NCBI GenBank assembly: GCA_947628665.1
Contig: CANRAU010000005.1
Location: 48,706 to 112,705, forward strand
Origin: an uncultured Clostridia bacterium
Lineage (GTDB): Bacteria; Bacillota; Clostridia; Oscillospirales; Acutalibacteraceae
Direction of reading: 5' to 3'
DNA length: 64,000 bases
Made by a program: the position numbers and the translations under genes. Shown in pieces: positions 23,501-31,210 of this stretch. The notes beneath the pieces are model-generated. The model was not told the origin of the DNA. It was given only the letters and a program-made list of their open reading frames with translations, and ran no database searches. Each line of letters opens with the position of its first letter. Position 1 is the first letter of the stretch.

Positions 23501-23557
23501 ATAGGAGTAAAGTTTTGAATGAGCCATTGTGCTTATGAATTGAAAGGGGATTCGCAG

Positions 23558-24538
23558 ATGTCTAAGAAAGAAAAGGCACCCTCTACGCCGGAGTCTCGTG
23601 CGGAGAAGCTTGCCAATAAGCAAATGCTCCGAAAGGTGTTTTCGGATACTTTCCTCAAAGCCTTTAGTGTATGCTTGGCAATTTTGCTCCTCTGCTCCGT
23701 TGTATATATTGCTTTCATCAACCCGAGCCAGCGGACATTGGTGAACTCTCAAGAACCCGGCGGTGCTTCCGCCGTGCAGAGCAATGTTGTGCAAAATAAC
23801 AGTACAGGCGACAGCCAAAGCGGTACGCCGAGCGGCGATCAGAGCAGCGCGGGGGACAGCGGCGCAGGCGATGCGGCTCTGCCCAATGTTTCCGAGTTGA
23901 CTGCGTCGAGCAGCCAGGCGGAGGTCCTCGCCTATTTTAACACCGCAATCAATAAGGTCAAGCCCAACGCAAAGTCCATCACCGTTACGCATAAGGAAAA
24001 CTATCAAGCCGGCGATATTCAAGCGGACGGTATCCCGGGGCCGATTATGAGTCTTATAAACTCTGCGGTCAAGAGTAACATGAAAGCGGATGACGTCTCC
24101 AAGATCGCGCCCGCGACCGATTTGAAGTCGAAAAATACCATGTTCCCCGTGGAAAACGAGGACTGGGCGAGCAAGCTGACCGAGGCGGATATCGACAGCG
24201 CGACCGTGCAGGTGACCGATTCGCAGTATACCATCACCGTTAAGGTTAAGGAAGACCCGATGAGCGCAGATACCGCACACGGCGTCGGCCACCACGGTAA
24301 GGCATTTTCGGTCATTATGCCGTCTATCGTGAATGATAATGCGGGGCCTTTAGCGAGCGCGATTAAGAATGTCCAGACAGGCAGCAAAAACGGTACGATC
24401 GTGATTACGGTCGATAAAGCCACGGGCAATGTATTGACCGCCGATTATGATTTTACCTGGACGCTTACGGCACAGGTGGCCGGGTTAAACCCCTCTGCGC
24501 CGTTCGGTATCAAAACGAGCTATACGATCGCTTGGTAA
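23558..24538 (+). CDS. membrane-anchored extracytoplasmic protein, unknown function
   Basis: This 326-aa protein has a charged cytoplasmic N-terminus, one membrane helix at about residues 30-51 (AFSVCLAILLLCSVVYIAFI), a Ser/Gly/Gln/Asn-rich linker (about 60-108), and a C-terminal beta-rich domain of about 215 residues outside the membrane. The domain contains SITVTHKENYQAGDIQADG, a Gly-His run (HGVGHHGKAFSV) and repeated ITVTV-like strands ending in FGIKTSYTIAW. I recognise no family. ATG 23558 follows AAAGGGGA. It is monocistronic, with its own promoter and a strong terminator. Confidence 0.7.
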   Translation: MSKKEKAPSTPESRAEKLANKQMLRKVFSDTFLKAFSVCLAILLLCSVVYIAFINPSQRTLVNSQEPGGASAVQSNVVQNNSTGDSQSGTPSGDQSSAGDSGAGDAALPNVSELTASSSQAEVLAYFNTAINKVKPNAKSITVTHKENYQAGDIQADGIPGPIMSLINSAVKSNMKADDVSKIAPATDLKSKNTMFPVENEDWASKLTEADIDSATVQVTDSQYTITVKVKEDPMSADTAHGVGHHGKAFSVIMPSIVNDNAGPLASAIKNVQTGSKNGTIVITVDKATGNVLTADYDFTWTLTAQVAGLNPSAPFGIKTSYTIAW

Positions 24539-24559
24539 GCAAAACACATTCTCTATATG

Positions 24560-24596
24560 CGACCCTCCGAAACAAACGCGGAGGGTCGATTTTTTT
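24560..24596 (+). terminator. intrinsic terminator
   Basis: CGACCCTCCG (24560-24569) and CGGAGGGTCG (24579-24588) form a perfect 10-bp stem followed by ATTTTTTT. Confidence 0.9.
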
Positions 24597-24628
24597 GCGG
24601 AATTTCGCCAAAAACACCTGCCCCTTTC

Positions 24629-24657
24629 TTGACTTTATTGTCCAAAAATAATATACT
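24629..24657 (+). promoter_or_regulatory. sigma-A promoter for the epimerase gene
   Basis: TTGACT (24629-24634) and TATACT (24652-24657) are 17 bp apart and about 30 bp before the start codon. Confidence 0.8.
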
Positions 24658-24687
24658 ATACTTACTAAGAATTTAGAGGTGGTAAAA

Positions 24688-26253
24688 ATGGCCGAAAAGA
24701 AAACCGTCATGCTTACCGGCGCGTCCGGCAACATGGGCTTTGCAGGCTTTCAAGAGCTGTATGCAAAGAAAGACAAGTTCAATATGGTTCTTCTCCTGCG
24801 CAAAAGCGAAAAGAACGAAAAGAAATTCGCGCCTTACATGAATGACCCTGCGGTTAAAATCGTTTGGGGCGACCTTACGCGTTATGACGATGTTCTTACG
24901 GCCGTTACCGGTGCGGATTATGTGCTGCACGTCGGCGGTATGGTTTCGCCCGCCGCGGACTGGAAGCCTTACCGCACGCAGAAAACCAACATCGGCGCGG
25001 CGCAGAATATCTGCAATGCCGTACTCGCGCAGCCCGATCCCGATGCGGTCAAGGTCTGCTACATAGGTACGGTCGCCGAGACTGGCGGGCGCAACTACCC
25101 GATCCATTGGGGGCGCTGCGGCGACCCGCTGAAGGTTTCGGTTTATGACCACTATGCCGTTTCCAAGTGCGTTGCAGAGCGCGTCTTTGTCGAAAGCGGT
25201 CTGAAAAACTGGGTTGTCATGCGTCAGTCCGGCATTCTGTATCCCAACATTCTTAAAAATATGGATCCCATCATGTTCCATGTGCCGATCAACGGCGTTT
25301 TGGAGTGGTGCACGGTCGAGGACTCCGGCCGTCTGCTTTGCAATTTGGTGGACGAGGACGCCAAGGGCAATTTGGGTAGCGATTTCTGGAATCATTTCTT
25401 CAACATCGGTTCGGGCAAGGAATACAGAATTTCCAATTATGAGTTTGAGCAATATTTGCTCGGCACGCTCGGTCTTGCAGGTCCTGAGAAGCTGTTTGAC
25501 CCCAACTGGTTTATCACCAAAAACTTCCACGGCCAGTTCTATGCCGACGGCGACAAGCTCGAGAATTTCCTCCATTTCCGCGAGAATTTGCCCATTCAGG
25601 ACTACTTTGACCGCTTGGCCAATCAAGTCGAGTTCTATTTTAAAATCCCGCGCTATCTGCCCAAGAATTTGGTCGCTGCCTGTGCGAAGCCCTTTATGAA
25701 GAAAATCGCTTCCACACCCGACTTTGGCACGCTGGATTGGGTCGCGAAGAACAACAAGGTGCGCTTGAGCGCCTATTACGGCTCGAAAGAGGAATGGGAG
25801 AAGATCCCGAGCAAATGGGAAGACTTCGAGATCATCAAGTTCGACAAGGACAACAGCGCCGCCGAGCAGTTCAAGCTCGACCACGGCTATGACGAATCCA
25901 AGCCCGAGAGCGAGCTGGATATCGAGGATATGAAGCAGGCTGCCCAATTCCGCGGCGGCGAGTGCCTGTCCGAGACCATGGTCAAAGGCGATATGGCCAC
26001 AAAGCTCAAATGGAAATGCGGCTATTGCGGCGCCGAATTTGAGGCAAGCCCCGCGCTGATCTTGCTGGGCGGCCACTGGTGTCCCGAATGCTACATCCCG
26101 CAGAAAGCTTGGGATTATGACGCCATCGCCAAGACCAATCCGTTCTTTGCGCAGGTTTGGTATCCGAGCCACAAAGAGGATGAGCACAACCGCTACGAAT
26201 TCGACGAGCTGTTCCATATCGACGGCGTGAAGTGGGACGACATCAAGCGGTAA
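24688..26253 (+). CDS. NAD-dependent epimerase/dehydratase with C-terminal zinc ribbon
   Basis: The 521-aa protein starts with a Rossmann fold (MLTGASGNMG at about residues 8-17) and has the short-chain YxxxK pair in YAVSK (Tyr 156, Lys 160), so it is an extended SDR enzyme. After about residue 300 comes a region not seen in simple epimerases, ending in a four-Cys zinc ribbon: CGYC at 444-447 and CPEC at 465-468. The substrate is unknown; the zinc ribbon suggests interaction with a partner or nucleic acid. GAGGTGG precedes ATG 24688. It stands alone between a promoter and a terminator, so its function is not tied to a visible pathway. Confidence 0.82.
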   Translation: MAEKKTVMLTGASGNMGFAGFQELYAKKDKFNMVLLLRKSEKNEKKFAPYMNDPAVKIVWGDLTRYDDVLTAVTGADYVLHVGGMVSPAADWKPYRTQKTNIGAAQNICNAVLAQPDPDAVKVCYIGTVAETGGRNYPIHWGRCGDPLKVSVYDHYAVSKCVAERVFVESGLKNWVVMRQSGILYPNILKNMDPIMFHVPINGVLEWCTVEDSGRLLCNLVDEDAKGNLGSDFWNHFFNIGSGKEYRISNYEFEQYLLGTLGLAGPEKLFDPNWFITKNFHGQFYADGDKLENFLHFRENLPIQDYFDRLANQVEFYFKIPRYLPKNLVAACAKPFMKKIASTPDFGTLDWVAKNNKVRLSAYYGSKEEWEKIPSKWEDFEIIKFDKDNSAAEQFKLDHGYDESKPESELDIEDMKQAAQFRGGECLSETMVKGDMATKLKWKCGYCGAEFEASPALILLGGHWCPECYIPQKAWDYDAIAKTNPFFAQVWYPSHKEDEHNRYEFDELFHIDGVKWDDIKR

Positions 26254-26294
26254 TTCTGCATAGCACCAAACGAATTCCACCTATGGAAAATTAG

Positions 26295-26329
26295 ACGGGG
26301 ACGTTTCCGAACGAAACGTCCCCGTTTTT
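26295..26329 (+). terminator. terminator after the epimerase gene
   Basis: ACGGGGACGTTTC (26295-26307) and GAAACGTCCCCGT (26313-26325) pair perfectly over 13 bp, followed by TTTTT. Confidence 0.9.
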
Positions 26330-26340
26330 GTGTAAACATA

Positions 26341-26375
26341 TAAAAATCATTGACCGCGAAGGTTTCTTCGCGGTC
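26341..26375 (-). terminator. terminator of the hydrogenase-like operon
   Basis: GACCGCGAAG (26352-26361) and CTTCGCGGTC (26366-26375) form a perfect 10-bp stem with a GTTT loop. On the minus strand it is followed by AATGATTTTTA, immediately after the PHP gene stop codon. Confidence 0.75.
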
Positions 26376-27084
26376 ATAAGCCGTTGATATAATCGATAAT
26401 GCCCTGCGGTGTGCAGGCGGATAATTCCAATGCTTCGGCGGGTTCTACCATATTTTCGAGGTAATGCGCGTCGGAATTGCGCACGATGCGCATATCTCGA
26501 AGCAAAGGGTGCTTTTCCAAATATTGCGGCAAAAACGCCTTGTGTGTGAATTCCGCCGCTGTGAATTGCAGTTCGGGGTACAAAAAGCCCAATACCGAAA
26601 GCAGACTGTAGGATGCGCGATCCAAATGCGCGGGAAAGCACGCGCCGCCGTAGCTTTTCACCAACGGCACAAGATCGTCTACCGAGATCGTCGAAGCGGC
26701 CGTCAACAGAAGCGGTTCTGTATCTACAATGTTGTCCGTCGCGTCCATGACGGACTGTTCGCCGAAAATCTCGGGACGGTTGGGCGCGGACATGGTATTG
26801 TGTACATAGTCGGAAAATGCATCCGCCGCCTTTAAATCGGGCAGCAGGCACACACAGTGGATTTCCTCTGCGGTGCAAAGCTCCATGCCCGGCACGACGG
26901 TCAGCCCGATTGCGCGCCCGACCTCCACGGCGCTTTTGCAGTTGCGGCAGGAGTTGTGATCGGTCAGCGCGATCATATCAAAGCCCAGCAGCTTTGCCAT
27001 GTTGACAAGGTTATAGGGGGTCATATCCGTGTCGCCGCAGGGGGAAAGGCACGAATGCAAATGCAGGTCGGCATAAACCTTCAT
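26374..27084 (-). CDS. PHP-domain metal-dependent phosphoesterase
   Basis: The 236-aa protein has the PHP motifs: DLHLHSCLSPCGD near the N-terminus, ALTDHNS at about 41-47, a central MELCTAEEIHCVCLL, FPAHLDRA and NSDAHYLENM near the end, together providing the metal-binding His and Asp residues. PHP proteins hydrolyse phosphoesters such as histidinol phosphate or nucleotides; this one resembles the short TrpH/YciV-like group. It overlaps the upstream DRTGG gene by four bases and is the last of six tightly packed genes. PHP genes accompany DRTGG and [FeFe]-hydrogenase genes in many Clostridia, which suggests a shared signalling role. Confidence 0.85.
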   Translation of the reverse strand: MKVYADLHLHSCLSPCGDTDMTPYNLVNMAKLLGFDMIALTDHNSCRNCKSAVEVGRAIGLTVVPGMELCTAEEIHCVCLLPDLKAADAFSDYVHNTMSAPNRPEIFGEQSVMDATDNIVDTEPLLLTAASTISVDDLVPLVKSYGGACFPAHLDRASYSLLSVLGFLYPELQFTAAEFTHKAFLPQYLEKHPLLRDMRIVRNSDAHYLENMVEPAEALELSACTPQGIIDYINGL

Positions 27085-27407
27085 AACGCTTTACCCAGCG
27101 ACACGGCAAGCGTGTAGGCGTTTTCTTCGGAGGTCAATACATTCACGCCCTGCTCGCGGGCTTTTGTTTTGGCGTCTTCATCCAGCGCCGCGTTTTCGCA
27201 CAGCACGATGCACGCGCAATCCGCCAATACGCTGACGGCCACCGCGTTTACATTGCCCATGACGGTGAACCAGCAGTCGTCGCTTTGGGCGCGCGACATG
27301 ACCCAGCTCAGCAAATCACCGCAATACCCGCCGCCGATCTCGCGCGACAAATCTCCCTCGACCAAAACCTGCAGATTTTGAAGCGCCGCAAATTCCCGAA
27401 CGGTCAT
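27081..27407 (-). CDS. DRTGG-domain protein (second copy)
   Basis: The 108-aa product MTVREFAALQNLQVLVEGDLSREIGGGYCGDLLSWVMSRAQSDDCWFTVMGNVNAVAVSVLADCACIVLCENAALDEDAKTKA has the DRTGG-domain pattern, a fold found in regulatory parts of phosphotransacetylase-like and CBS proteins. The cysteine-rich, Ala-rich core and the end NVLTSEENAYTLAVSL fit a small ligand-binding module. I choose ATG 27407 over 27413 because GGGAGG then sits at a normal distance. It is related in type to the first gene of this operon. Ligand and partner are unknown. Confidence 0.7.
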   Translation of the reverse strand: MTVREFAALQNLQVLVEGDLSREIGGGYCGDLLSWVMSRAQSDDCWFTVMGNVNAVAVSVLADCACIVLCENAALDEDAKTKAREQGVNVLTSEENAYTLAVSLGKAL

Positions 27408-27429
27408 TTTCATATCCTCCCGATTTTCG

Positions 27430-28740
27430 CTATACATCGACTGAAAAATCCAGACTTTCGAGATCAATGGAATCCAACAGCTTTTCCATATCTTCCATCT
27501 TTTCCTGTTGGGGATGCTCCAGCAAACGCCCGTTTGCCATGACATACAAAGGCTCGCGCAGTGCGCGCAAGTCCTCCAACGGATTTTCCCCAACGACCAA
27601 CAGATCCGCCGCCTTTCCGGCGGTTACAGAACCCGTGACCGCGTCAATGCCCGCGATTTGCGCATTGCGGAGCGTCGCCGTGCAGATCGCGTCGGCAGGG
27701 GACATCCCGCAAAGCGCCGACAGATAGGCAAGCTCGCGCCAGGTGTTGTATTGGGTACACAGCGGGCAGGCGGCGTCCGTGCCAAGCCCCAGCGGGATTT
27801 GCTCGCGCATGGCGCGTTTGGCGCCGTCCACCATGCCCTTGCCGACGATTTTGGTGTTCACGTTGGCTTTATCGTCTAACTTGGTGACCTGCGGGGGCAA
27901 AAACGATAGGGGGACGCACGGCGAAAGGGTGATGATCATCGCCGAGCCGTTTTGACGGTACAGTTCGAGCATTTCATCGTTTATGGCTGCCCCGTGTTCG
28001 ATGGTGTCCACGCCGCCGCGCAGCGCGACTTCCAAGCCTTCCTCGCTTTCGGTGTGGGAGGCAACTCGCATCCCCAGCGCGTGCGCGCGGTCGCAAACGG
28101 CTTTGGTCTGCTCCAGGTTCATTTTCAGTTCGCCGGGATGCCCGATCTCCTTCGCGTCCATCACGCCGCCCGTTACGCAGATTTTGATCCAATCCACGCC
28201 CGCCTGTACGTTTTGCTCCACAAAAGCGGTCAGTTCCTCGACCGTTTCGCCGGTGCGCGCGAAATTGCCGTCGCCGTGTCCGCCGGGGACGGTAATAGCA
28301 GGGCCTGAAACGAGCATACGCGGGCCTAAGAGCTTTCCCGCCTTGATTTTATCGCGAATTCGCACATCGCTGTAGCAGAAATCGCCGACGGCGCGAATGG
28401 TGGTCGTGCCGCTTTTCAGTTGTGCCGATACATTTTTCGTGATGATCCCGTCCATGATTTTTGCGCCGAGGGGCGTTTTGAGTACGGCCATCAGGAATTT
28501 CTGCAAGCTTCCGCCCGAAAGCGCCTTACTGGGCGCGCCCGTGCCGAACAGATGCACATGCAAATTGATCAGCCCCGGCAGTAAGTAAGCGCCTTGCAGG
28601 TCGATCACGCGATCCGCAGATTTTGTATCGCCGCTCACGGAAACGATTTTGTCGCCGTCGACCAAAACGCTCGTGTTCGGCAGAATTTGGCATTGATGCT
28701 CCACATCCAAAAGGTTGGCGTTACAAAATAAAGTCGTCAT
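27430..28740 (-). CDS. amidohydrolase-family metal-dependent hydrolase
   Basis: The 436-aa enzyme has the amidohydrolase barrel: LLPGLINLHVHLFG with the HxH metal site, DWIKICVTGGV containing the candidate carbamylated lysine, the metal His in HTESEEG and TIEHG, and the Asp in LGLGTDAACP. It most resembles the imidazolonepropionase/prolidase-like hydrolases that act on cyclic amides or dipeptides. The substrate is unknown. Its ATG overlaps the stop of the upstream hydrogenase-like gene by four bases, so the two are translated together; an enzyme of this class is unexpected inside a hydrogenase signalling operon. Confidence 0.85.
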   Translation of the reverse strand: MTTLFCNANLLDVEHQCQILPNTSVLVDGDKIVSVSGDTKSADRVIDLQGAYLLPGLINLHVHLFGTGAPSKALSGGSLQKFLMAVLKTPLGAKIMDGIITKNVSAQLKSGTTTIRAVGDFCYSDVRIRDKIKAGKLLGPRMLVSGPAITVPGGHGDGNFARTGETVEELTAFVEQNVQAGVDWIKICVTGGVMDAKEIGHPGELKMNLEQTKAVCDRAHALGMRVASHTESEEGLEVALRGGVDTIEHGAAINDEMLELYRQNGSAMIITLSPCVPLSFLPPQVTKLDDKANVNTKIVGKGMVDGAKRAMREQIPLGLGTDAACPLCTQYNTWRELAYLSALCGMSPADAICTATLRNAQIAGIDAVTGSVTAGKAADLLVVGENPLEDLRALREPLYVMANGRLLEHPQQEKMEDMEKLLDSIDLESLDFSVDV

Positions 28741-30077
28741 ACGTTCTCCTCCGTATCGGGATTTCCCGCCGTGGGTTCGCTTGCCTGCGATTTGCGGAAC
28801 GGCGCGGGGATGGGTATGTAGTTATTGGAATCGGATTTATCGCGCGTGAAGAATACGCAGTCCTCAATGCTGCCCTTGCCGCGCACAATGTCCTCCGCAA
28901 GGTCGCGGCAGGAGGGCGCGCCGCACGTACCGCAGTCAAGCCCGGGCAGGGCGCTTTCGATCTCGTTCATTTGACGCATTTTTTCCATCGCTTTGCGGAG
29001 ATCCTCGTCCAACTTCATAATGTTGACAGGCTCAAGCGGCTTTCCCCACCGCATTTTCGCGGGAATTTCGTCCGTCGGCAAATGGTTGCAGGAAACAGGT
29101 AGGTATTTGCGCAAATGCTGCAATCTCGCTTTCGCTACATAGGGGTTTTCCACCGTCAAAGGGCCGCCGACGCAGCCGCCCGAACAGGCGTTCAGCTCTA
29201 TAAAATCCAAATCGTTGAGCTTTTCGTCCTCCAGCTCCTCCAAAACCTGAATGACGTTCTCAATGCCGTCCGCCGCGAGATACCGCTCCTTTAAAAGCGC
29301 CGTTGCCTCTCCGCCGGAGGATGCCCAGCTTACGCCCATAAGCCCCGAACTGCGAAGCGGACGAGTCTCGGGCAGCTTATCCATTTGCCCGACCAAAACG
29401 GGGTAAATGTCCTTAATGGCAAATACGCCGCTGACGTTCGAGCGGTTGTTGCAGATGGGCTGTTTGATAGCGGTGATTTTCGCCGTGCAGGGGGTGATGA
29501 AGAACACCCCGATCTTTTCGGGGGTCAGCCCTGTTTTCCGGACGGCCTGCTCGCGCGCCAAATACGCGGCCACCTCCATGGGCGCGTTGAATGGCAGCAC
29601 ATTGTCAATGAGGTTCGGGAATCGAACGCGGATGAGCCGCACGATGGCGGGGCAGGCGGAGGAAATGACGGGGCGCACGATGTCCGAACGCCGCATATAT
29701 AACCGCGTGGCCTCGGAAACCAGCTCCGCGCCCGCCGAGACCTCAAATACATCGTCAAAGCCAAGCTGCAAAAGCGCGGTCAGTACATAATCCACGTCGT
29801 CCAAATTGTTGAACTGCCCGTAAAGCGAAGGGGCGGGCAGAGCGATGCGGTAATCATAATCGAGAATTTCGTTAAGAGAATATTTTTCCGCGTATTTCGC
29901 ATGATGCGGGCAGATGCGGATGCATTCGCCGCAATCGATGCAGCGTTCGGAGAGGATATACGCTTTTCCGCGGCGCACACGGATCGCGCCCGTGGGACAG
30001 CGTTTGATGCAGTTGATGCAGCCTCTGCATTTTTCCTCATCCAAACGCACGGAATGGAAAAAATTATCAGAAATCAT
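28737..30077 (-). CDS. [FeFe]-hydrogenase-like Fe-S protein, possibly sensory
   Basis: This 446-aa protein carries two N-terminal [4Fe-4S] ferredoxin motifs (Cys 17, 20, 23, 27 and 46, 49, 52, 56), an H-cluster-like domain, and a C-terminal four-Cys Fe-S domain (382, 385, 390, 407). The H-cluster ligands are kept: SSACPA (Cys 142), TPCTAK (Cys 197) and ACSGGC (Cys 298, 302). Position 141, normally the proton-relay Cys of TSCCP, is Ala, and the usual Glu of the CTAKKxE segment is missing. Those changes are known from sensory HydS-type enzymes. No PAS domain is present. I use ATG 30077. Neighbours are a GHKL ATPase and DRTGG proteins, consistent with signalling rather than bulk hydrogen production. 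Confidence 0.82.
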   Translation of the reverse strand: MISDNFFHSVRLDEEKCRGCINCIKRCPTGAIRVRRGKAYILSERCIDCGECIRICPHHAKYAEKYSLNEILDYDYRIALPAPSLYGQFNNLDDVDYVLTALLQLGFDDVFEVSAGAELVSEATRLYMRRSDIVRPVISSACPAIVRLIRVRFPNLIDNVLPFNAPMEVAAYLAREQAVRKTGLTPEKIGVFFITPCTAKITAIKQPICNNRSNVSGVFAIKDIYPVLVGQMDKLPETRPLRSSGLMGVSWASSGGEATALLKERYLAADGIENVIQVLEELEDEKLNDLDFIELNACSGGCVGGPLTVENPYVAKARLQHLRKYLPVSCNHLPTDEIPAKMRWGKPLEPVNIMKLDEDLRKAMEKMRQMNEIESALPGLDCGTCGAPSCRDLAEDIVRGKGSIEDCVFFTRDKSDSNNYIPIPAPFRKSQASEPTAGNPDTEENV

Positions 30078-30106
30078 AGTGCAATACACTCCGAATCATT
30101 CGTGTG

Positions 30107-30532
30107 TCAATTCTTTACGTCAACGCGCAGATACATCGTCGTACCGACGCCGATCTCGGTATCGATACGCATTTCGTCGGTATACTTTTTGATATTCGGC
30201 AGTCCCATGCCCGCGCCGAATCCTAAGGCGCGTACATTGTCGGGGGCGGTGGAGTAACCCTCCTGCATGGCAAGCGCCACGTCGGGAATGCCGGGGCCGT
30301 GGTCGCGCAGAACCATGCGGATCTGGTCGGGGTCGATGGAAACGTCGATCTCGCCGCCGCCCGCGTGGATGACCATGTTGATCTCACCCTCGTACAGCGC
30401 GATCACGACATTGCGGATCACGCCCGGGTCAAAGCCCAACTTTTTCAGCTGTGCCTTGACGCTGCCCGAAGCCTCCCCCGCGCGGGTGAAATCATCTCCG
30501 GGGACGTCGTAATGCAGTTCGATCAGGCTCAT
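30107..30532 (-). CDS. GHKL ATP-binding protein, anti-sigma/serine-kinase-like
   Basis: The 141-aa protein is a bare HATPase_c domain: an N-box in VVIALYEGEINMVIHAGGGE, the G1 motif DHGPGIPD, and a lid with LGFGAGMGLPNIKKY and GTTMYL. It resembles RsbW/SpoIIAB kinases and the small ATPases that accompany [FeFe] hydrogenases in Clostridia. It may phosphorylate a partner or bind nucleotide as a regulator. Its start overlaps the stop of the upstream DRTGG gene, and it lies 29 bases ahead of the hydrogenase-like gene. Confidence 0.88.
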   Translation of the reverse strand: MSLIELHYDVPGDDFTRAGEASGSVKAQLKKLGFDPGVIRNVVIALYEGEINMVIHAGGGEIDVSIDPDQIRMVLRDHGPGIPDVALAMQEGYSTAPDNVRALGFGAGMGLPNIKKYTDEMRIDTEIGVGTTMYLRVDVKN

Positions 30533-30879
30533 CGAATCGCGCCTCCCCGCAGACCCTTTTCATACAGCATCCCGCAGGAAGCGAACATCGGGAGATCGGT
30601 CGTCATCAGAACAATGTCCCGTTCGCGCGCCAACGAAACAATGCTGTCGTCGGGCTGCTTGCCGCGCACAAAGACGATGCACTGCATATCCATCATTTCG
30701 GCTGTGCGCACCACCTGGGGATTTACAAGCCCCGAAAGCAGCACCGCCTGCTCTTTGACATACGCGAGTACATCGCTCATCATATCGCTGCCGCAGGCGC
30801 TGAACACCTCGCGATCCGAGAATTCCTCGCCGCAAATGATCCTTGCCGAGAGAACATCCTGAATTTCACGAACTTTCAT
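30529..30879 (-). CDS. DRTGG-domain protein (first copy)
   Basis: The 116-aa product MKVREIQDVLSARIICGEEFSDREVFSACGSDMMSDVLAYVKEQAVLLSGLVNPQVVRTAEMMDMQCIVFVRGKQPDDSIV is a typical DRTGG module, similar to the regulatory region next to the serine-kinase fold. ATG 30879 follows GGAGG; a longer frame starting 30894 lacks one. It is the first gene of the six-gene operon and overlaps the ATPase gene by four bases. In hydrogenase clusters such proteins pair with GHKL ATPases, so a two-protein switch is plausible, but the ligand is not known. Confidence 0.8.
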   Translation of the reverse strand: MKVREIQDVLSARIICGEEFSDREVFSACGSDMMSDVLAYVKEQAVLLSGLVNPQVVRTAEMMDMQCIVFVRGKQPDDSIVSLARERDIVLMTTDLPMFASCGMLYEKGLRGGAIR

Positions 30880-30969
30880 CGTTAAAACCTCCATAGCCGC
30901 ACAAAGCGTGTTTTTGGCGCATCGAAAGACGCGCCGACCGACGCCGCAACGACGTAATACTTCTATACC

Positions 30970-30998
30970 ATTATATATAAAAGCGGAGAATTATACAA
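30970..30998 (-). promoter_or_regulatory. promoter of the hydrogenase-like operon
   Basis: On the minus strand TTGTAT (30998-30993) and a perfect TATAAT (30975-30970) are 17 bp apart. This gives a leader of about 85 bases before the first DRTGG gene. Confidence 0.6.
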
Positions 30999-31119
30999 GC
31001 GTTTTTCGGAAAACTTAGGGTGTATTTGCCTGGCAAGTGTTTCTAAGCGGCATTTTGGCGCGTAAAATGAAAACAGGGGGCGCGATACGTTTTCTGTCGA
31101 AAATAGAACGCTTTCCCTA

Positions 31120-31148
31120 TTGCAAGTGGTGTCGGAGAATGCTATAAT
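31120..31148 (+). promoter_or_regulatory. sigma-A promoter for trkA-trkH
   Basis: TTGCAA (31120-31125) and TATAAT (31143-31148) are 17 bp apart, about 60 bp before the trkA start. Confidence 0.75.
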
Positions 31149-31210
31149 ACTTGCTGATTTTAAAGAAAGACCATACCTTTTCAAGTCAGGGAAACAGGAG
31201 ACGACGAAAT

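Larger units (their letters stand above)
30880..31210. promoter_or_regulatory. 331-bp divergent intergenic region with no gene
   Basis: This stretch separates the minus-strand hydrogenase-like operon from trkA. It holds one promoter in each direction (listed separately). The leader of the minus operon contains a possible hairpin (GGCGC...GCGCC at about 30919-30940). I see no coding frame or known riboswitch. Confidence 0.6.

Noticed and set aside
24673..26280. A long minus-strand frame across the epimerase gene
   Set aside because: The plus strand carries a promoter, ribosome site, Rossmann and zinc motifs and a terminator; the minus frame has none of these.
30101..30210. Considered whether the GHKL protein is SpoIIAB
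   Set aside because: No spoIIAA or sigF genes adjoin it, and the context of DRTGG and Fe-S genes points to the hydrogenase-associated group.
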